The notes: generated from the sequence alone by a model not told the origin. Positions 17,682-26,487 are shown, counted from the stretch's first letter. The stretch: DNA of 64,000 nucleotides from Lachnospiraceae bacterium (GCA_016283755.1 JAEENO010000017.1:1-64000), one strand, 5' to 3'. Made by a program: numbers and translations.

Positions 17682-18328
17682 TTTATTTCGATTTCGTTAT
17701 AATCCTTGATATAATAATCTGAAAGTGCACGCTTTTCATCATCAAGATAAGCCGTTAAGTCATCTTGTACCGCCACAACCTTCATACCTGCAGCCTTACC
17801 GGCTCTTATTCCTCCCGGAACATCTTCAAATACAAGACAATTCTCAGGCTTGGAATTAAGAACTTCCGCAACTTTTAAGTAAATATCAGGAGCAGGTTTA
17901 CCGTTACTTACTTCATCGTTGGTAATAAATACACTGATGTAATCGCTTATATGAAGTCTTGAATCTATAGCTTCTACAAGATCTCTTGAGTTACTTGTCG
18001 CAATACCCATCTTAAAGCCCTTTTCTTTGGCTTTCTTAATGAATTCTTCCGCACCTTTTTTATACGGAATCGTATTCTTATAATGGTCGTAGCTCATCTT
18101 ATGCCAGATTGCCTGGATTTCTTCTTTGGTATAATCAAACTTATAATAGTTAATGAACAAATAAGCGGTATCATCAAAGGATAATCCGTCTAACTTTTTG
18201 ACAAGGTCTGACGGAAACTCTCTCCCATGGTTTTCAAAGAATTCTTTATCAATCTCGTGCCATATATTCATTGAATCTATGAGCGTTCCGTCCATATCGA
18301 AAATTAGAGTATCTATATTATCAAACAT
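17678..18328 (-). CDS. HAD-superfamily hydrolase, beta-phosphoglucomutase-like
   Basis: A 216-residue HAD phosphatase/phosphomutase. Motif I is FDMDGT with nucleophile D11 and acid-base D13, motif II is ATSNSR, and motifs III/IV are GKPAPDIYL and VFEDVPGGIRAG. The helical cap between motifs I and II (subtype C1) resembles beta-phosphoglucomutase and small-molecule phosphatases. The substrate is unknown. The gene overlaps both neighbours (rsuA-type by eight bases and rluA-type by four), so it is translated as part of a tight three-gene set. Confidence 0.85.
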   Translation of the reverse strand: MFDNIDTLIFDMDGTLIDSMNIWHEIDKEFFENHGREFPSDLVKKLDGLSFDDTAYLFINYYKFDYTKEEIQAIWHKMSYDHYKNTIPYKKGAEEFIKKAKEKGFKMGIATSNSRDLVEAIDSRLHISDYISVFITNDEVSNGKPAPDIYLKVAEVLNSKPENCLVFEDVPGGIRAGKAAGMKVVAVQDDLTAYLDDEKRALSDYYIKDYNEIEIK

Positions 18329-19043
18329 TGTATTCCTCTATACTTTTAATCTCTTCTTCGTTAAGCAGACGCCATTCGCCGGTATTTAATGATTCGGGAA
18401 GGGTAATCGGCCCCATGGAAAGTCTCTTAAGATATATAACTTCATGTCCCAAGGTATGCATCATCTTCTTAACCTGATGAAACTTGCCCTCATGAATCGT
18501 AATTTCGGCCGTACAGTCATTTTCTTCTGTCGAAAGTATATTTAATCGTCCCGGAAGTGATGGCTTCTCTTCACCGTAATCAAAGCCTGTTTCAACCTTC
18601 TTGACATCATCTTCGTTACAAGGCGAATCGGTTCTTATGAAATAAGTCTTGTCAAAATGATGCTTGGGAGATGTAATCTTATGATTAAGCGCACCGTCAT
18701 TGGTTATAAGCATTAATCCTTCCGTATCGATATCAAGACGTCCCACAATCGAATAATCCTTATATTCCTTCGGTAAAAGCTCGAACACCGTTTTATGTAC
18801 GTTATCTGAATTGGCTGATACGTACCCTGCAGGCTTATTTAGAATAATATAGGTATATTCGGGCTTTGAAGTTATTGACTTACCGTTAATCGTAATTTCC
18901 GAGGCGTAAGGATCGAATTTATAATCGGAATCTTTGATTCTTACACCGTCAACAACAATATTATTGGCCTTAATATAATCCTTGGCTTCTTTTCTTGTTT
19001 TATTAAGATTATCGCATATCCATTTATCAAGTCTTATCGTCAT
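18321..19043 (-). CDS. RsuA/RluB-family pseudouridine synthase
   Basis: A 240-residue pseudouridine synthase with an N-terminal S4 domain (1-60, RLDKWICDNLNKTRKEAKDY) and the RsuA-type catalytic motif GRLDIDTEGLMLITNDG, followed by KTYFIR and FHQVKKM strands. Members modify 16S (RsuA, U516 in E. coli) or 23S rRNA; the length fits RsuA better than RluB. It heads the minus-strand run that ends with rng. Its ribosome site (AAGGTG) abuts the pepD terminator, and I see no separate strong promoter, so partial read-through may supply it. Confidence 0.88.
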   Translation of the reverse strand: MTIRLDKWICDNLNKTRKEAKDYIKANNIVVDGVRIKDSDYKFDPYASEITINGKSITSKPEYTYIILNKPAGYVSANSDNVHKTVFELLPKEYKDYSIVGRLDIDTEGLMLITNDGALNHKITSPKHHFDKTYFIRTDSPCNEDDVKKVETGFDYGEEKPSLPGRLNILSTEENDCTAEITIHEGKFHQVKKMMHTLGHEVIYLKRLSMGPITLPESLNTGEWRLLNEEEIKSIEEYNV

Positions 19044-19055
19044 ATCACCTTAAAA

Positions 19056-19083
19056 AACCGGGAAGCAATAATGTTTCCCGGTT
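19056..19083 (-). terminator. pepD terminator
   Basis: AACCGGGAAA pairs with TTCCCGGTT around a nine-base loop, followed on the minus strand by six T residues. It marks the end of the yicC-to-pepD gene run. Confidence 0.8.
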
Positions 19084-19094
19084 AATCTAATCAG

Positions 19095-20543
19095 TTATTT
19101 TGCTCTTCTTAAGAATTCAACCAATAATTTCCAATACTTCTCTGTTGAAGATATACTTAATCTCTCCTGAGGAGTATGAATATCGAAATTAGCCGGGCCG
19201 AAGGAAACCGCATCAAGATCCTTAATCATCGAATCAAAGTATCCGCACTCAAGTCCTGCGTGAATTGCTTTGATCTGAGGCTCTTCATTAAAGAGTTCTT
19301 TGTAAAGATCTGCAATCTTGCCTCTTACAGCTGATTCTTTCTTATATTCCCATGCAGGATAATCATCACCCTTAGAAGCATCCGCTCCTAAGAATTCACC
19401 GAGGAAGATAACTCTGTCAACGAGTTCGTACTTTCTTGATGATACCGAGCTTCTGATTGATACGCATAAGTTATATGCATCCTTTTCAAGCTTTGAGATA
19501 CCTAAATTCATTGATGTCTCAACAAGATCAGGAATCTCTACGGACATAGCCTGTACTCCGTAAGGAATTTCTCTAAGCAAGAAGATAATCTTGGTTAAAG
19601 ATGTAGGATCGATAACATCGATTGAATTACCGTCTAACTTCTCAACACTAACAAATACATCCTTATCTGCTGTTCTATACTCGTTCTTGAAATCGGCTTC
19701 AATTTCCTTAACGGCATTCTTAACAACTTCAACGTCCGAATCATCTACAACGATTGTTGCATAAGCCATACGTGTGATCGCGTTATGCTTCTGTCCACCG
19801 GCAAGTTCAGCCATCTTAAAGTCAACAGAATCATATAATTTCTTAAGTACACGGGCAATAAGCTTATTGGCATTACCACGCTCTTTGTGAATCTCTGCTC
19901 CTGAATGACCTCCGACAAGACCGTTAACGGTAACCTTAAGGATTGTTCCTTCTGCTTTCTGTCTTTCAACAGGAAGAGAAATATTAACTTCGGCACCGCC
20001 TGCGCAGCTTGTTAAGAAGATACCTTCTTCATCGGAGTCAATATTAAGCATTATATGTCCCTTTATAGGACTTAAATCGATTGCCTGAACACCGTCCATA
20101 CCGGTCTCTTCGTCAACCGTGAAAATCATTTCCATTCTGGGATGCTCAAGATCTTCTTTCTCAAGAAGCGCAAGTCCGAAAGCAATTGCAATACCGTCAT
20201 CACCGCCGAGAGTTGTTCCGCGAGCCTTAAGAAGATCTCCGTCAACATAAAGGTCAAGACCGTCTTTTTCAAAATCGATATTGCAGTCTTCTTCCTTTTC
20301 GCATACCATATCAAGGTGTCCCTGAATAATGATAGGTTCAGCCTTCTCGTATCCCGGTGTAGCTTCCTTAATAATTATAACGTTATTGATTTCATCCTGA
20401 TGATACTCAAGATTATGAGCTTTTGCAAAATTCACGCAGTAATCGCTTACTGCCTTTGTATTGCCTGAGCCGTGAGGAATCTTGCAAAGCTCCTCAAAAT
20501 AGTAAAATACCTCATCCGGATTAAGATTTAATGAATTACGCAT
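19095..20543 (-). CDS. pepD: Aminoacyl-histidine dipeptidase (M20C peptidase)
   Basis: A cytoplasmic zinc dipeptidase with broad activity on Xaa-His and related dipeptides. The 482-residue protein has the M20 metal-site motifs: H76-L-D78 (QGHLDMV), D115 (GGDDGIA), the catalytic DEETGMDG acid pair (E145/E146), a dimerisation lid domain (about 190-390) and the late AIHAGLECG and SFGP blocks. The frame is intact. It lies 22 bases after the coiled-coil gene and ends in a terminator. Role: peptide salvage, amino-acid supply. Confidence 0.93.
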   Translation of the reverse strand: MRNSLNLNPDEVFYYFEELCKIPHGSGNTKAVSDYCVNFAKAHNLEYHQDEINNVIIIKEATPGYEKAEPIIIQGHLDMVCEKEEDCNIDFEKDGLDLYVDGDLLKARGTTLGGDDGIAIAFGLALLEKEDLEHPRMEMIFTVDEETGMDGVQAIDLSPIKGHIMLNIDSDEEGIFLTSCAGGAEVNISLPVERQKAEGTILKVTVNGLVGGHSGAEIHKERGNANKLIARVLKKLYDSVDFKMAELAGGQKHNAITRMAYATIVVDDSDVEVVKNAVKEIEADFKNEYRTADKDVFVSVEKLDGNSIDVIDPTSLTKIIFLLREIPYGVQAMSVEIPDLVETSMNLGISKLEKDAYNLCVSIRSSVSSRKYELVDRVIFLGEFLGADASKGDDYPAWEYKKESAVRGKIADLYKELFNEEPQIKAIHAGLECGYFDSMIKDLDAVSFGPANFDIHTPQERLSISSTEKYWKLLVEFLRRAK

Positions 20544-20565
20544 TATTCTTCCCCTCTCACATTAC

Positions 20566-21195
20566 TTAGTTTAAATTGTCGATTTTTCCTGTATTACCGA
20601 GCGGAAGATCGATCTCTTTTTCAAGTCTCTCAAGAACAGGGATGTCATCCTGCTTCTCATCAGGTAAAAGTTCATCCTTGTTGGAAAGTACAACGTCGAG
20701 ACAGTTATTAAGGTTATTGATAAATGCTTCCTGACGCTGCTTTGATGTATCTATAGCGGTTCTTAAGATAGTTTCAACATTGTTGAGCATATCATGTGTA
20801 TAAGAAATCGCTGCTGTTCTAATGTTATTGGCATCCGTTGTTGCATTGTCGAGAATCTCCTGTGCCTGATTGGTTGCAAGAGTTACTACTCTGTTAGCCT
20901 CTGCATAAGCCTGCTGCATAATCTGATGCTCTGATACAAGTTCGTTGGTGTGAACCTGTGCTTCGGATATAATATCTTCGGCTTTCTTTCTTGCATCTGC
21001 AAGAATAGCTTCCTGATTGGCTATAATCTTCTGATACTTCTTAATTTCTTCCGGAGTCTTATTCTTTAAGTCCTCGATAAGCTCCAATAATTCATCATGA
21101 TTAACGATGATTTTGTCTTTTGAAAGAGGCGCGAATTTACAGCTTTCAATATACGCTTCAATCTCTTCAATCATCTGTTCCATCTTGCTTGTCAT
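20566..21195 (-). CDS. Conserved coiled-coil protein, DivIVA/ATPase-stalk-like
   Basis: A 209-residue, mostly helical protein without recognised catalytic motifs. Residues about 55-170 form a long Ala/Glu/Gln-rich coiled coil (KKAEDIISEAQVHTNELV, ATNQAQEILDNATTDAN) reminiscent of DivIVA and of ATP-synthase b/E stalk subunits; such proteins are often misannotated as ATPase subunits. The N-terminal helix (MTSKMEQMIEEIEAYIES) could be a dimer or membrane-curvature module. No ATP synthase genes are nearby. It lies between coaD and pepD. Function unknown; a scaffold or cell-pole role is only a guess. Confidence 0.6.
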   Translation of the reverse strand: MTSKMEQMIEEIEAYIESCKFAPLSKDKIIVNHDELLELIEDLKNKTPEEIKKYQKIIANQEAILADARKKAEDIISEAQVHTNELVSEHQIMQQAYAEANRVVTLATNQAQEILDNATTDANNIRTAAISYTHDMLNNVETILRTAIDTSKQRQEAFINNLNNCLDVVLSNKDELLPDEKQDDIPVLERLEKEIDLPLGNTGKIDNLN

Positions 21196-21213
21196 CTTTA
21201 TTCCCCTTTCGAT

Positions 21214-21690
21214 TTATATATATTTTGCTTCTAATTCGCACTTTACGTTACTCGGTACAAGCTTATCTATATTACCGTGATACGAGGCTATTTCCTTAAC
21301 TATCGAGGATGACAGATAAGCATATTCAAGGCTTGTTGTTAAGAATACCGTGTCGACTTCAGGTTCCATAACCTTATTGGTCTGCGCTATCTGAAGTTCA
21401 TAATCAAAATCGGTAATGGCACGAAGTCCTCGAACTATTGCCGTAATGCCGTTATTCTTACAATAATCGACAAGTAATCCGTCGTATGATACGACCTCTA
21501 CATTAGCGATATCGCCTACTGCTTCCTTAATCATAGTAACACGATTATCAATAGAAAACAACGGATTTTTGGAGCTGTTAGAGAGCACTCCGACGTAGAG
21601 TTTATCGAATAATCCCGATGCTCTTCTGATAATATCAATGTGTCCGTTTGTAACCGGATCGAATGAACCCGGATATATAGCTTTTACCAT
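21214..21690 (-). CDS. coaD: Phosphopantetheine adenylyltransferase
   Basis: CoaD transfers AMP from ATP to 4'-phosphopantetheine, the penultimate step of coenzyme A synthesis. The 158-residue sequence begins with the nucleotidyltransferase motif [19 protein letters not shown], including the TxGH histidine, and holds the conserved [20 protein letters not shown] block and the SSSIVKEIA segment. It follows rsmD by seven bases, an order seen in many Firmicutes. Confidence 0.96.
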   Translation of the reverse strand: MVKAIYPGSFDPVTNGHIDIIRRASGLFDKLYVGVLSNSSKNPLFSIDNRVTMIKEAVGDIANVEVVSYDGLLVDYCKNNGITAIVRGLRAITDFDYELQIAQTNKVMEPEVDTVFLTTSLEYAYLSSSIVKEIASYHGNIDKLVPSNVKCELEAKYI

Positions 21691-21697
21691 AGTTCTC

Positions 21698-22246
21698 CTA
21701 ACTTAAGGCAATAAATAAATGCCTGTTTGTCTTATATATTTTCTCTTTTATAAGTGTAAACCCATACTTTTCAAGGTATGAAAAATCGGTATTAAGGTCT
21801 GCTTCAACGATTATTAAGGAATCCTTGTTAATCTTCTTATTGTCGGCGAGCAGTTTAAGAGCTTTTTTCTCATATTCATTGCCGTAAGGCGGGTCCATGA
21901 ATACAATTTCAAATTCGCCTCTTAATGTCGGAATTGTCGAGAATACATCACCTTTAATAAGGTGTGCACGAGATTCGGCTTTGGTTTTCTTAATGTTATT
22001 CTCTATGCACTTAATAGCATCTCTATTATTCTCAATGAAATAACATTCTCTCGCGCCTCGGCTTATTGCTTCAAGTCCTATTCCGCCGCTTCCCGAAAAA
22101 AGATCCAGGAATCTTATATCATAGAGCTTATCATTAATCATATTGAAAAGAGTTTCTTTAATTCTGTCCTGTGTCGGTCTTGTATTATCCCCTTTCGGAG
22201 TCTCCAATATAAGTCTTCTGAATTCACCGGCTATTACACGCATCAA
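21698..22246 (-). CDS. rsmD: 16S rRNA (guanine(966)-N2)-methyltransferase
   Basis: RsmD methylates G966 (E. coli numbering) of 16S rRNA in the assembling 30S subunit using S-adenosylmethionine. The 182-residue protein begins [27 protein letters not shown], has the SAM-binding [18 protein letters not shown] loop and the catalytic DPPY motif (FMDPPYGN). It is adjacent to coaD, as expected, and ten bases downstream of pncC. Confidence 0.95.
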   Translation of the reverse strand: MMRVIAGEFRRLILETPKGDNTRPTQDRIKETLFNMINDKLYDIRFLDLFSGSGGIGLEAISRGARECYFIENNRDAIKCIENNIKKTKAESRAHLIKGDVFSTIPTLRGEFEIVFMDPPYGNEYEKKALKLLADNKKINKDSLIIVEADLNTDFSYLEKYGFTLIKEKIYKTNRHLFIALS

Positions 22247-22256
22247 AAGCTCCTTA

Positions 22257-22763
22257 TCAATCCAACTTCATGTTCCTTAATACAATATTCTCCGTAAAAC
22301 GCATAAAGGCATACTCGCAGGCTTTCTGCCTTAATTCGTTTCTTGTAAGTCCGGGTAAGTACTCTCTTGTAACAAGAGTATAACCTCTGTCGTACATTCC
22401 GATGTAAAAAGTTCCGACAGGATCCTTGTCGGTTCCTCCCGTAGGTCCCGCATATCCCGTAACGGATATTGCACAATCCGCATTGAATAACTCCGCTGCG
22501 TTAACTGCCATCTCTAATGCTGTCTGCTCGCTTACAGCTGTATATTCATTAATTGTAAAAGGTTTAACATTAAGATTATTAACCTTTACTTCATCGGAAT
22601 ATGATACAAGCGAACCCTTAAATACGGAACTTACACCGGGTATATCGCAAAAGTTGGCTGCAAGTAGGCCTGCAGTACAGCTTTCCGCGAAGGTAACCGT
22701 CAAGTCATTATCAGTAAGATATTCAAATAATTCTTGTGTTTCTTTACTTAAATCAATATTCAT
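22257..22763 (-). CDS. pncC: CinA C-terminal-type nicotinamide-nucleotide amidohydrolase
   Basis: A 168-residue stand-alone version of the CinA C-terminal domain. PncC deamidates NMN to nicotinate mononucleotide in NAD recycling. Diagnostic blocks are TFAESCTAGLLAANFCDIPGVSSVFKGS, the YTAVSEQTALEMA segment and SVTGYAGPTGG. The N-terminal MoaB-like domain of full CinA is absent, which is normal for PncC. Its start overlaps the pgsA stop by one base. Confidence 0.9.
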   Translation of the reverse strand: MNIDLSKETQELFEYLTDNDLTVTFAESCTAGLLAANFCDIPGVSSVFKGSLVSYSDEVKVNNLNVKPFTINEYTAVSEQTALEMAVNAAELFNADCAISVTGYAGPTGGTDKDPVGTFYIGMYDRGYTLVTREYLPGLTRNELRQKACEYAFMRFTENIVLRNMKLD

Positions 22764-23299
22764 TAACTGATCTCTTTAAATACAAATCTGTTCTTGATAA
22801 GATAATCGACAAGCGAAATTACCGTAAGTGCTGTCGCAACAATGATTGATAAAAGCTCAAGGTAATTATAATAAGGCCAGTCAAAGTGTAAAAGTAAGAT
22901 TATTACCATTGTCATCTGAGATACGGTCTTGGCCTTGCCCCACATAGATGCAGCAATTACAACATTCTCCGATGCTGCAACGAGGCGAACCGCCGAGATA
23001 ATAAATTCACGTGCAATAATAATAATTACAGCAATTGCAGGAAGTCTGTCGATATCCATAAGGCATAACATTGCGGTACATACAAGCAATTTATCTGCCA
23101 AAGGATCCATAAGCTTGCCGAAATTGGTAATAAGATTATACTTTCTTGCAATCTTGCCATCGAAAAGGTCTGTAAGTGAAGCAACAATAAAGATAATAAG
23201 TGCGATCACATCACCGTAAGGCATAAACGGCTGCATAAAAAGTACGAATAAAGGTATTAACAATACTCTGAATACTGTAAGTTTGTTAGGTAAGTTCAT
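22763..23299 (-). CDS. pgsA: CDP-diacylglycerol--glycerol-3-phosphate 3-phosphatidyltransferase
   Basis: PgsA makes phosphatidylglycerol phosphate from CDP-diacylglycerol and glycerol-3-phosphate in the membrane. The CDP-alcohol phosphotransferase signature DG-x2-AR-x8-G-x3-D-x3-D is visible as DGKIARKYNLITNFGKLMDPLADK. Several hydrophobic membrane helices surround it. The track start lies eight codons upstream; GGGAG precedes ATG at 23299, giving 178 residues and a 14-base overlap with the end of rimO. Confidence 0.93.
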   Translation of the reverse strand: MNLPNKLTVFRVLLIPLFVLFMQPFMPYGDVIALIIFIVASLTDLFDGKIARKYNLITNFGKLMDPLADKLLVCTAMLCLMDIDRLPAIAVIIIIAREFIISAVRLVAASENVVIAASMWGKAKTVSQMTMVIILLLHFDWPYYNYLELLSIIVATALTVISLVDYLIKNRFVFKEIS

Positions 23300-24545
23300 T
23301 TTTAAGTTCTCCCAGTAAATCATATTCCGAAGCGCCCGTTATCTTAACATTAACAAAAGCTCCGGTAAGAAGTTCATGGTCACATTCGAAGAAAACATAT
23401 CCGTCAATATCAGGTGCATCCATGTAACTTCTGGCTATATAGGTATCTTCGTCGGGAACTTTTCCTTCAACAATGCAGGTAAAAGTTTTACCGATACGTT
23501 CTTTTCCTTTTTTGGCGATAACTTTCTCTGATACAGACATTATATCGTCTTTGTACTTTACTTTGACATCTTCTTCTATCTGATTGTCCATATCATACGC
23601 TTTGGTTCCTTCTTCAGGTGAAAAAGTGAATACTCCCAGTCTGTCGAACTTAATCGTCTTGACAAAGTCCTTAAGTTCTTTATGATTCTCTTCGGTCTCA
23701 CCCGGAAAGCCGCATATAAGCGTTGTTCTAAGTACTATATCAGGAATCTCTTCGCGAAGTTTATTAATTCTTTCCGTAAGTTCCGCCTTATTGGTTCTGC
23801 GGTTCATATTACGCAAAACTTCATCGGAAGCATGCTGAATAGGCATATCAATATAATGGCAGACCTTTTCATTAGTCTTAATCTCTTCTATAAGCTCGTC
23901 GTAGATTTCTTCGGGATAACAATACATGATTCTTATCCATTTTAAACCTTCTATCTTACTGAGTTTATTAAGAAGAATATGTAAGGATTTCTTGCCGTAA
24001 AGATCGACTCCGTACATCGTAGTCTCCTGTGCAACAAGGATTAATTCCTTAACGCCGCGGGATGCAAGGCCTCCCGCTTCTTTAACAAGATCTTCTATCG
24101 GATAAGATACATATTTACCGCGAATCGAAGGAATGACGCAATATGCACAGTTCTTGTTACAGCCTTCAGCAATTTTTAAATGTGCGTAATGACCCGGTGT
24201 TGAGATAATTCTGTCAGCCTTAATGTTGAAAAGCTCTTTCATAGGGATTATCTCGTCTACTTCAGGGAGTTCCTTCTTGAATTCATCCTTATAGCGCTCG
24301 GAAAGACATCCGGTTACGATTAACTTCTTAAGATTGCCGTCTTTTTTATGCTCAGCCATCTCTAAAATCGTATCAATGCTTTCTTCTTTCGCGTCATGAA
24401 TGAATGCGCAGGTATTGATTACAATAACATCTGCTTCATATTCATCATCGGTTAATGTATAACCCTGCTCGATAAATCGTCCCAGAAGCTTCTCCGAATC
24501 AACAAGGTTCTTATCACAACCAAGTGATGCAAGAAAAAGTTTCAT
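23286..24545 (-). CDS. rimO: Ribosomal protein S12 methylthiotransferase
   Basis: RimO adds a methylthio group to the conserved aspartate of ribosomal protein S12. The 419-residue protein has the N-terminal UPF0004 domain (LGCDKNLVDSE, NTCAFIHDAKEES) that binds one [4Fe-4S] cluster, the radical SAM motif CNKNCAYC, and a C-terminal TRAM domain. The N-terminus LASLGCDKN and length favour RimO over MiaB, which is encoded separately at 39-40 kb. It follows the rpoZ terminator. Confidence 0.95.
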   Translation of the reverse strand: MKLFLASLGCDKNLVDSEKLLGRFIEQGYTLTDDEYEADVIVINTCAFIHDAKEESIDTILEMAEHKKDGNLKKLIVTGCLSERYKDEFKKELPEVDEIIPMKELFNIKADRIISTPGHYAHLKIAEGCNKNCAYCVIPSIRGKYVSYPIEDLVKEAGGLASRGVKELILVAQETTMYGVDLYGKKSLHILLNKLSKIEGLKWIRIMYCYPEEIYDELIEEIKTNEKVCHYIDMPIQHASDEVLRNMNRRTNKAELTERINKLREEIPDIVLRTTLICGFPGETEENHKELKDFVKTIKFDRLGVFTFSPEEGTKAYDMDNQIEEDVKVKYKDDIMSVSEKVIAKKGKERIGKTFTCIVEGKVPDEDTYIARSYMDAPDIDGYVFFECDHELLTGAFVNVKITGASEYDLLGELKNELT

Positions 24546-24569
24546 TTATTTCTCCATTTCAAAAAAGAA

Positions 24570-24590
24570 AGTGCCTTGAGTTAAGGCACT
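24570..24590 (-). terminator. Terminator between rpoZ and rimO
   Basis: AGTGCCTT pairs with AAGGCACT across five bases, followed on the minus strand by TTTCTTTTTT. rimO and downstream genes may depend on read-through or on an unseen promoter. Confidence 0.75.
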
Positions 24591-24596
24591 AACTGT

Positions 24597-24620
24597 AAAG
24601 GCTTATAATTTAAGCCTTTT
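24597..24620 (-). repeat. Second hairpin overlapping the rpoZ 3' end
   Basis: AAAGGCTTA and TAAGCCTTT form a nine-base stem that includes the rpoZ stop codon, immediately upstream of the main terminator. It may stabilise the 3' end of the mRNA or reinforce termination. Confidence 0.5.
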
Positions 24621-24846
24621 CGTCTGTCATAATCTTGATTTTGCCGCGATATAACTCTTCTACAGCTGTAGAGAAAGGCTTACCGCATGTGCTGATTGCT
24701 CTAGGCTCTGCACCGTCGATAATCTGACGTGCACGCTTAGCTGTTGCGATTACGATGGAATAACGGCTGTTAACTACCGGTTCTTCACCGATTTCAACAC
24801 CGCTGTTAACTACCTGCATAAGATCTACATAAGATGGATGTAACAT
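24610..24846 (-). CDS. rpoZ: RNA polymerase omega subunit
   Basis: Omega binds the beta-prime C-terminal region and assists RNA polymerase assembly. The 78-residue product keeps the core NSRYSIVIATAKRARQII and the KPFSTAVEELYRGKIKI strand. It directly follows gmk by one base, the usual Firmicute pairing, and is closed by two hairpins. Confidence 0.93.
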   Translation of the reverse strand: MLHPSYVDLMQVVNSGVEIGEEPVVNSRYSIVIATAKRARQIIDGAEPRAISTCGKPFSTAVEELYRGKIKIMTDEKA

Positions 24847-24847
24847 A

Positions 24848-25483
24848 TTAATCTCTCCTTTGATATTTGTTAAGACCGTTCTTTAAAGCTTCGATTGTAT
24901 CGGCCTTAAATACTGTGCGGTCGTGTGTATTCTTAATTATTTCATGAACGTGACTTACACATTCATTAATATCATCATTAATAACAAGATAATCGTATCT
25001 GTCGATGACCTTGGCTTCATTAACGGCCTGGTTCATACGCTTAGCGATTACATCGTCTTCTTCCGTACCTCTCCCCTTAAGACGGTCATATAAGATATCC
25101 GCAGAGGGCGGAGTTACGAAAAGCAATAACGTGTCGGGATATTTCTCTTTAACTTTCAAAGCTCCCTGTGTCTCAATCTCAAGGATTACATCGAATCCTT
25201 CATTAAGCTTCTGCTCTACATAAGCCTTAGGTGTGCCGTAATAATTACCGGCATACTGAGCATATTCAAGCATCTCATCATTCTTGATAAGCTCTTCGAA
25301 TTCAGGAACAGTCTTGAAAAAGTATTCAATTCCTTCTCTTTCGCCTTCACGAGGAGATCTCGTTGTGGCCGATACCGAAAGAGCATATGTATCGGAGTGA
25401 TTCTCCATAAGCTTCTTCATAATCGTTCCCTTTCCGGAACCGGAAAAGCCGGAAAATACAACTAAAACACCTTTTTTATTCAT
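24848..25483 (-). CDS. gmk: Guanylate kinase
   Basis: Gmk phosphorylates GMP and dGMP to the diphosphates using ATP, an essential step in GTP supply. The P-loop FSGFSGSGKGTIMKKL, the GMP-binding SVSATTRSPREGE block and the YEDYDY-like lid are present over 211 residues. The track start is a GTG at 25492; AAGGTG lies six bases before ATG at 25483, which is preferred. It lies directly after yicC; the small remA gene often found between them is absent. Confidence 0.95.
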   Translation of the reverse strand: MNKKGVLVVFSGFSGSGKGTIMKKLMENHSDTYALSVSATTRSPREGEREGIEYFFKTVPEFEELIKNDEMLEYAQYAGNYYGTPKAYVEQKLNEGFDVILEIETQGALKVKEKYPDTLLLFVTPPSADILYDRLKGRGTEEDDVIAKRMNQAVNEAKVIDRYDYLVINDDINECVSHVHEIIKNTHDRTVFKADTIEALKNGLNKYQRRD

Positions 25484-25493
25484 TTTTGTCACC

Positions 25494-26372
25494 TTATTCG
25501 ATATTCTGTATCTGCTCTCTTATCTTCTCAATAAGAGTCTTAAGTTCGATTCCTATATTGGTAATCTCAAGATCTGTCGACTTGGAAAGTGTTGTGTTAG
25601 CTTCTCTATTCATCTCCTGAGCGATGAAATCAAGCTTTCTTCCGACACTGTCGCCGGATAAAAGCGCTGAACACATAGCTTCTATATGGCTTTTAAGTCT
25701 TACAATCTCTTCATCTACGCATACCTTATCCGCATAGATTGTAACTTCCTGAGCAATTCTTGATTCGTCGATCTTATTGTCACCGAGTAACATTTCAATC
25801 TTCTCGACAAGCTTATTCTTATACTCTTCGATAATCTGCGGTGAACGCTTCTCGATGAAATCAACATATCCTTTCATCTCATCAAGCTTAACAAGAAGGT
25901 CTTCTTTTAACTTCTCGCCTTCAACCTCACGGGCTTCAACGAACTTCTTGCAGGCATCTTCTATTACAATGCTTAATTCTGAGAAAAGTGCATCTTCGTC
26001 AACTTCAAGCTCTTCCATAGTGAATACTTCCGGAAATCTCGAAAGAGTCGATACTCTGATATCGTTCTCAAGTCCGAAATCTTCACCCATCTGTTTCAAG
26101 TACTTAAGATATTCGCCTGCTATCTCATGATTGTACTTAACAAGTGCATTCTCTTCCGTATAATCTTCGAAAGAAATATAAAGGTCTACTTTACCACGCT
26201 CAATATAATTCTTGATAAGTGCTCTTATCTGATTCTCGAACATGTTGAGCTTCTTAGGCATCTTGATGCTAAGATCAAGATATCTGTGATTAACAGCTTT
26301 GAGTTCGGCGGTAAATTTGTGCTGTTCATTAACGGCTTCCGCACGGCCAAAGCCGGTCATGCTCCTTAACAT
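25494..26372 (-). CDS. yicC: YicC family endoribonuclease
   Basis: YicC proteins are endoribonucleases that assist small-RNA and mRNA decay. The 292-residue product begins MLRSMTGFGRAE, the family signature, has KAVNHRYLDLSIKMPK and ends with the DUF1732 region (DFIAQEMNREANTTLSKSTD, KTLIEKIREQIQNIE). It is the first gene after a strong promoter with a palindrome at its start site and leads into gmk and rpoZ. Confidence 0.9.
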   Translation of the reverse strand: MLRSMTGFGRAEAVNEQHKFTAELKAVNHRYLDLSIKMPKKLNMFENQIRALIKNYIERGKVDLYISFEDYTEENALVKYNHEIAGEYLKYLKQMGEDFGLENDIRVSTLSRFPEVFTMEELEVDEDALFSELSIVIEDACKKFVEAREVEGEKLKEDLLVKLDEMKGYVDFIEKRSPQIIEEYKNKLVEKIEMLLGDNKIDESRIAQEVTIYADKVCVDEEIVRLKSHIEAMCSALLSGDSVGRKLDFIAQEMNREANTTLSKSTDLEITNIGIELKTLIEKIREQIQNIE

Positions 26373-26421
26373 AATGTCTCCTTATATTCAATTAAAAGTA
26401 TTGTGTGCATCCAACAAATTT

Positions 26422-26439
26422 GTATCTGTGCACAGATAC
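26422..26439. promoter_or_regulatory. 18-base perfect palindrome at the yicC start site
   Basis: GTATCTGTGCACAGATAC is a perfect inverted repeat placed across the predicted transcription start of yicC and a few bases from its -10. Position and symmetry suggest an operator for a dimeric regulator. As RNA it could instead be a 5' hairpin. The binding protein is unknown. Confidence 0.6.
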
Positions 26440-26443
26440 TTTT

Positions 26444-26472
26444 ATTATAGATAAAATCTTGTTTTAAGTCAA
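26444..26472 (-). promoter_or_regulatory. yicC promoter
   Basis: On the minus strand TTGACT (26467-26472) and TATAAT (26444-26449) are separated by 17 bases. This promoter overlaps the divergent rqcH promoter: the rqcH -35 lies inside this spacer. Confidence 0.85.
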
Positions 26473-26487
26473 TAAAATGCGTATAAT
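26459..26487 (+). promoter_or_regulatory. rqcH promoter
   Basis: TTGTTT (26459-26464) and TATAAT (26482-26487) are separated by 17 bases. The element is interleaved with the yicC promoter on the other strand, so polymerase binding to the two should be mutually exclusive. Confidence 0.72.
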
